Source: Paenibacillus radicis (ex Xue et al. 2023) (GTDB lineage Bacteria > Bacillota > Bacilli > Paenibacillales > NBRC-103111). From it: a stretch of 64,000 bases of DNA. Under the pieces are notes generated by a model. That model did not search any database. It was given only the letters and a program-made list of their open reading frames with translations, and was not told the DNA's origin. This document shows positions 60,215 through 64,000 of this stretch, piece after piece; the first letter of the stretch is position 1; each line of letters begins with the position of its first letter. Location of the stretch: the NCBI RefSeq assembly GCF_024722015.1, contig NZ_JANQBD010000017.1, positions 62,001-126,000 on the forward strand, given 5' to 3'. Position numbers and translations under genes: made by a program.

Positions 60215-61666
60215 TTATTTCAGCTCCAGCGTTGCGCGATACAGCAGCTGATCCCAGCTAACCTTCGCCCCCAACGTCTCCCCTGCAAAACGAAGTGGTA
60301 TATACAAATGTCCATCCACGATGACAGGAGCCTGCTCAAGCTTGATCGCCCTGCCGTTTACAATGGCATCCGGTACATCTGGACGCAAAGTCAGCTCAGT
60401 TGTACCACGTTTGGCAGTTAATACACGTTCTTCGCCATCCCATTTGAAGTCGGCTCCAATTCGCTCGAAAATACCTCGAAACGGCACCATGGTCACATCC
60501 TGCTTAATAAAACCGCGATTTTCATTGACGAATTTTCCATTCACTACTACCTGAACCTGCGGATCATCGTAGCGCTTTACTATTAAGGCATTACTCAGCA
60601 ATCTGCCAGGAGAGCGCTTCATCATCCCTTCGGCGTACAAGGCTGAGCTGGACCCCCCATCCATATTCATGGCCTCTACCATTCCAAGCTCCACCAGGGC
60701 TTGTGCCATATCTACAGCTGTTGCTGAGGATACGGTTCCCATAACCAGCCGCCCCTCCCCATTCACACCAACAAAACTGCGTGTATTAGCCGATCCCGTA
60801 ATTTTAGGATCATCAAAGCCATCTCTTTCAAAATCTACATCGGCCTGTCCGTTCGTTACCAGCTTCGGACCTGCCCCAATAGCTGTTTCCCACGCTTCTG
60901 CAACGGGAACAGCATTCGAACCGCTGCCGTCAGCCACATAGGCTTCTATTTCAACTTGATCGCCCTCATGCAGATTAGGCAGCAAATTTTTATCATTATT
61001 TGGACTATGCCCAATATAGATTACATAACCATTCTCAGGAGCAGCGGCGGCACCCTCCGTCAATGACGTAATTCGTCCAGCTTCTATTACAGCCTTCATT
61101 CCGCCAGCTCTGTCTATCTGTTGTGCAAAATCACTTGTATAAGCGATAACTTGATCGGCATCATCACCGTAATAAGTATTTACTCCCCATGGATTAACTG
61201 TATACACGTTTTTGTTATGTTTTACCTTAAAGCTCAGCTTTGTTTGCATCTGATGAATTTGAGCCGTTTTATCCGTCTGGATACCTAGCGCCACGTTTTC
61301 TCCCGATCTCACAAAGCTCCCGGACTCGATCATCAAGCCGTTGGGATGTCTCTTGCTTTCATCCTGCTCATAAGCATCGAAAAATGTGCCGTTAACCCCT
61401 GCAACCGCATCACTGCGTTCAATCATTCCGGCAAAGCTTTCCACATAACCGATACCCGCTTCCGCCGTTATTGGCATAACCCGAATATACGGGTCCGACA
61501 AGTCAATGGTTGTCCACTGTACGGTAAATTTCTTACCGTTTGCTTGTACCGTAGTTGAGTCAAATACGACAGATTCGCTTGCCTGTGCAGAACTCCCTGT
61601 CCATGAGATCGCGAGCAATACAGCTGCACTAGCAGCCGTAATTACACTTTTCTTCCAATATATCAT
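60215..61666 (-). CDS. Secreted phosphodiester glycosidase with copper-amine-oxidase-like stalk domain
   Basis: The 483-residue protein has a signal peptide (KSVITAASAAVLLAISW, cleavage near the ASA motif). A NAGPA-type phosphodiester glycosidase domain follows (VAGVNGTFFDAYEQD, GIQTDKTAQIHQM, SFVGVNGEGRLVMGTVSSAT, MNMDGGSSSALYAEGMM). The C-terminal domain is related to the amine-oxidase N-terminal stalk (VTMVPFRGIFERIGADFKWD, HLYIPLRFAGETLGAKVSWD), which often anchors proteins in the envelope. The domain could act on phosphodiester-linked sugars in wall polymers. I chose the ATG at 61664-61666, after GGGGATG. Confidence 0.9.
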   Translation of the reverse strand: MIYWKKSVITAASAAVLLAISWTGSSAQASESVVFDSTTVQANGKKFTVQWTTIDLSDPYIRVMPITAEAGIGYVESFAGMIERSDAVAGVNGTFFDAYEQDESKRHPNGLMIESGSFVRSGENVALGIQTDKTAQIHQMQTKLSFKVKHNKNVYTVNPWGVNTYYGDDADQVIAYTSDFAQQIDRAGGMKAVIEAGRITSLTEGAAAAPENGYVIYIGHSPNNDKNLLPNLHEGDQVEIEAYVADGSGSNAVPVAEAWETAIGAGPKLVTNGQADVDFERDGFDDPKITGSANTRSFVGVNGEGRLVMGTVSSATAVDMAQALVELGMVEAMNMDGGSSSALYAEGMMKRSPGRLLSNALIVKRYDDPQVQVVVNGKFVNENRGFIKQDVTMVPFRGIFERIGADFKWDGEERVLTAKRGTTELTLRPDVPDAIVNGRAIKLEQAPVIVDGHLYIPLRFAGETLGAKVSWDQLLYRATLELK

Positions 61667-61746
61667 CTTGTCATCCCCGTTCAATCATTTATGAAATTTC
61701 AATAAACACCCCTGCTTATAATTGAAAAATAGAGCCTTTGAACAAA

Positions 61747-61776
61747 AAAAAGACTACGATATCGAATAGTCTTTTT
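61747..61776 (-). terminator. Terminator upstream of the phosphodiester glycosidase gene
   Basis: AAAAAGACTA and TAGTCTTTTT pair around CGATATCGAA, giving T-rich tails on both strands. It ends the small membrane protein transcript from the right. Confidence 0.75.
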
Positions 61777-61814
61777 GCTAATAAATTTGTACTGAGCTTC
61801 ACCTTAGTGCGTAT

Positions 61815-62036
61815 CTACCGTTTTTGCTCAGGCAGTGTTACCCAACCCGCATAAATAGAATAGTAGAAGAAGAACGCTGTAATTAGTCCAAGCACCAGCA
61901 ATAAAAAACCGAGTTTAGTCTTCTTTTGAAAAAATGCCACGAGCGCTCCGCTAAAAAACGACCCCATCAAAATTAAAAACAAAATGAACAAAATAATCAT
62001 GAAAGCTGCTGTCTCCTTTTTATCCATCTCCATCAT
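61815..62036 (-). CDS. Small hypothetical membrane protein
   Basis: The 73-residue protein has two hydrophobic segments (AAFMIILFILFLILMGSFFSGAL and LGFLLLVLGLITAFFFYYSIY, about 10-33 and 42-62) joined by a basic QKKTKL loop. Its family is not recognised. The start is uncertain: ATG at 62034-62036 has no ribosome binding site, and the ATG three codons later touches a GGAG. The terminator downstream and intact frame suggest a real gene. Confidence 0.55.
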   Translation of the reverse strand: MMEMDKKETAAFMIILFILFLILMGSFFSGALVAFFQKKTKLGFLLLVLGLITAFFFYYSIYAGWVTLPEQKR

Positions 62037-62249
62037 ATCAACAGTTAATACTTTACCATTTTTGCAGCTGAAAATCGAATACTAAGGCGCATTGCTTACC
62101 TAAATGTTACTAAGTCATATTAATTTCAGTACTTTTCTCGCAACTATGTTTTCCTTATACTGATTAGAGAAGCTGAATTTTGCAGCTATTGGGATTCAAT
62201 GTGCCCAGCCTGCAGGATGACAGATTCAACCTACTAAAGGAGGTTCATA

Positions 62250-63239
62250 ATGCCTTATCAAGCGAATTCAGAACGTTATCAATCAATGAAATATAACCGG
62301 AGCGGGCGATCAGGTGTGCAGCTGCCTGCAATATCATTGGGGCTGTGGCATAACTTTGGAGGCGTGGATACATATGAGAATGGAAGAGCAATGCTTAGAG
62401 CCGCATTTGATTTAGGCATTACACATTTCGATCTGGCCAACAATTACGGACCGCCACCGGGCTCAGCTGAAGAAATGTTCGGGTCGATGATGAAGTCGGA
62501 TCTGGCTCCGTACCGCGATGAATTAATTATTTCCTCCAAAGCCGGATATCGGATGTGGGATGGACCTTATGGAGAATGGGGTTCGAAAAAGTATCTTATT
62601 GCTAGCCTGGATCAAAGCTTAAAACGCATGGGCCTTGATTACGTCGATATTTTCTACTCCCATCGTTTTGACCCTAATACTCCGTTGGAAGAAACAATGG
62701 GTGCTCTCGACCAAATCGTCCGCCAAGGAAAAGCTCTCTATGTCGGGATCTCCAGCTACACAGCCGAGCAAACGGAAGAAGCGGTTAAAATTTTGAACCG
62801 ATTGGGTACTCCGCTGCTGATCCATCAGCCTGTTTACTCCATGCTGAACCGTTGGGTAGAGAACGGACTTCAAGACGTACTGCAGGAGCATGGCGTAGGA
62901 AGCATTGCATTTTGCCCACTGGCTCAGGGCTTGCTGACGAACAAATATTTAACGGGAATTCCGGCTGATTCCAGAGCCTCCAACCCTACCAGCTTCCTGA
63001 AAGAAAAAGATGTAACCGAAGATAAGATTGCGAAAATCCGCCAATTGAATGAGCTTGCCCAGCAACGGGGACAAAGCCTTGCTCAAATGTCACTCGCTTG
63101 GGTGCTGCGTGAAGGGCGAGTTACCTCCGCTTTAATTGGTGCGAGCCGCGTCAGTCAGATTGAAGAAAACGTAGCAGCTTTGGCCAACCTGGATTTCAGC
63201 AGTGAAGAGCTTGCCAAGATCGATGATATTTTAAAATAA
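62250..63239 (+). CDS. Aldo/keto reductase, L-glyceraldehyde-3-phosphate reductase-like (YghZ type)
   Basis: The 329-residue protein begins with an N-terminal extension, then MKYNRSGRSGVQLPAISLGL. ITHFDLANNYGPPPGSAEEM (Asp/Tyr), IISSKAGYRMWDGPYGEWGS (Lys and a loop typical of YghZ), VDIFYSHRFDPNTPLEETMG (His) and SALIGASRVSQIEENVAAL for NADP follow. YghZ-like enzymes detoxify methylglyoxal and reduce L-glyceraldehyde 3-phosphate. AAAGGAGG precedes the ATG. Single-gene unit with a terminator after it. Confidence 0.92.
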   Translation: MPYQANSERYQSMKYNRSGRSGVQLPAISLGLWHNFGGVDTYENGRAMLRAAFDLGITHFDLANNYGPPPGSAEEMFGSMMKSDLAPYRDELIISSKAGYRMWDGPYGEWGSKKYLIASLDQSLKRMGLDYVDIFYSHRFDPNTPLEETMGALDQIVRQGKALYVGISSYTAEQTEEAVKILNRLGTPLLIHQPVYSMLNRWVENGLQDVLQEHGVGSIAFCPLAQGLLTNKYLTGIPADSRASNPTSFLKEKDVTEDKIAKIRQLNELAQQRGQSLAQMSLAWVLREGRVTSALIGASRVSQIEENVAALANLDFSSEELAKIDDILK

Positions 63240-63248
63240 GCACTCATA

Positions 63249-63291
63249 ACAAAAAGCCAAGCTCGCAGTGTATGCAAACTTGGCTTTTTGT
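63249..63291 (+). terminator. Terminator after the YghZ-type reductase
   Basis: ACAAAAAGCCAAG and CTTGGCTTTTTGT form a 13-bp stem with a 17-base loop, 9 bases past the stop. Confidence 0.85.
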
Positions 63292-63353
63292 ATTTTTTGA
63301 GGTCGCTCAGGAGCCTTGCCCAACTGTTTGAGCCCATGTATCAAACATCCTCT

Positions 63354-64000
63354 TTAATACGCCGTCCATCCAGCATCCGCAGTAATAACGGTACCATTAA
63401 CAAAGCTCGAATCATCCGAAGCAAGAAATAATGCGACCTTGGCGATCTCTTCGGGTTCACCGGCTCTTGGGTTTAAGTTCATTCCGGCCATTGCTCTGCC
63501 CATGCCAAACTCATTTGGTTTATTAATGGAGGTGCTGATATTAGTATTTACTCCGCCTGGAGCAATAGCATTACAACGAACACCGAGCGTTGCATACTGA
63601 AATCCTACGTTCTTTGTTAATCCGACAACCGCGTGTTTGGCTGCCGTGTATGCCGCTCCTGCCCTTGAGCCCATCAAACCGCCGGCTGAAGCTATGTTAA
63701 CTATGACTCCACTTCCTTTTGAAGTAAAGATGGGAAGAGCCTTGCGTATTGCTCTCATGGGGCCAGTTGTGTTAATGGCAAAAACTCTTTCCCAAAGCTC
63801 GTCTGTCAAGTCAGCGGCTGGAACAAAATTATCCATGATTCCTGCATTATTAACTAAAATATCTAGTGTGCCATAGGTGTTAACTGCCTTGTCAATTAAA
63901 TTCTGAATGTCCCCTTCTTTTGCAACATTGGCTGCTACCCGCCATTGGATTTAATTTCTTCAACGACCGCATTAGCTGGATCTACATTAATATCGGATAC
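63354..64000 (-). pseudogene. Short-chain dehydrogenase/reductase with frameshift, runs off window
   Basis: Residues match classical SDRs: NNAGIMD, VNIASAGGLMGSRAG with catalytic Ser, YTAAKHAVVGLTK with Tyr-x-x-x-Lys, and a C-terminus SFVNGTVITADAGWTAY. Upstream, near 63935-63940, the frame breaks. The segment VSDINVDPANAVVEEIKSNG ends in a TAG, and VAANVAKEGDIQNLIDKAVN resumes in another frame. Compared with the usual GGxAxA-V-NV layout about four residues are missing, so a deletion of 3n+1 bases, perhaps 13, is likely. Either a pseudogene or a sequencing error. The 5' end lies outside. Confidence 0.75.

Overview
The window looks like chromosomal DNA of an endospore-forming Bacillales bacterium, most likely Paenibacillus or a close relative. 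The reasons are the complete spoIIIA sporulation operon, the gene order accC-accB-spoIIIAH..AA-yqhV and efp-pepP-aroQ-yqhR-yqhQ, spore photoproduct lyase, a T-box in front of metG, YesM/YesN regulators beside a CUT1 sugar transporter, strong AGGAGG ribosome binding sites and frequent TTG/GTG starts. The genus assignment is inference.

Layout. 1-6029 (minus): housekeeping operon nusB-folD-xseA-xseB-ispA-dxs-tlyA (tlyA cut by the window edge). 6138-7606 (minus): cell-envelope stress operon asp23-amaP-DUF2273. 7798-9840 (minus): accB-accC of fatty-acid synthesis. 9965-16020 (minus): all eight spoIIIA genes behind a near-perfect sigma-E promoter. 16106-16372: yqhV. 16585-18796 (plus): two sulfolactate-synthesis genes and a DUF441 membrane protein. 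18833-24815 (minus): aspartokinase, a histidine phosphatase, VanZ-like, GNAT, efp, Xaa-Pro peptidase, aroQ, yqhR. 25103-26383 (plus): yqhQ and a small membrane protein. 26411-33346: patatin, mntR, splB, ccdA and a Zur-type-regulated znuACB zinc importer. 33549-41951 (minus): Gfo/Idh oxidoreductase, metG with a T-box, yidD, a secreted propeller-like protein, an inositol-monophosphatase-like enzyme, a MurA paralogue with Asp instead of the catalytic Cys, and an FHA-winged-helix regulator. 42648-52637 (minus): uronic-acid polysaccharide utilisation locus (two permeases, binding protein, sensor kinase, response regulator, heparinase II/III-like lyase, GH88 hydrolase). 52638-53859: repeat-rich, gene-free and possibly an IS remnant. 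53860-64000: four aldo/keto reductases, a Tet(M)-type ribosome-protection GTPase lacking the tetracycline-displacing loop, a glyoxalase-fold protein, a YqfQ-like spore protein, a secreted phosphodiester glycosidase and a frameshifted short-chain dehydrogenase at the edge.

Most unusual signal. A dispersed repeat sits directly in front of the start codon of at least eight unrelated genes (nusB, accC, spoIIIAH, comB, the yqhP-like gene, the GH88 gene, an aldo/keto reductase and the glyoxalase-fold gene), with a degenerate ninth before asp23. Each copy is a short perfect or near-perfect hairpin, typically AGTTTCGC-loop-GCGAAACT. It is preceded by a TTACGAAGC-like block and followed within a few bases by the Shine-Dalgarno sequence (CTTAGGAGG). 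Stems differ between copies by paired changes, so it looks like an RNA-level element that carries its own ribosome binding site. I do not know of a description of it.
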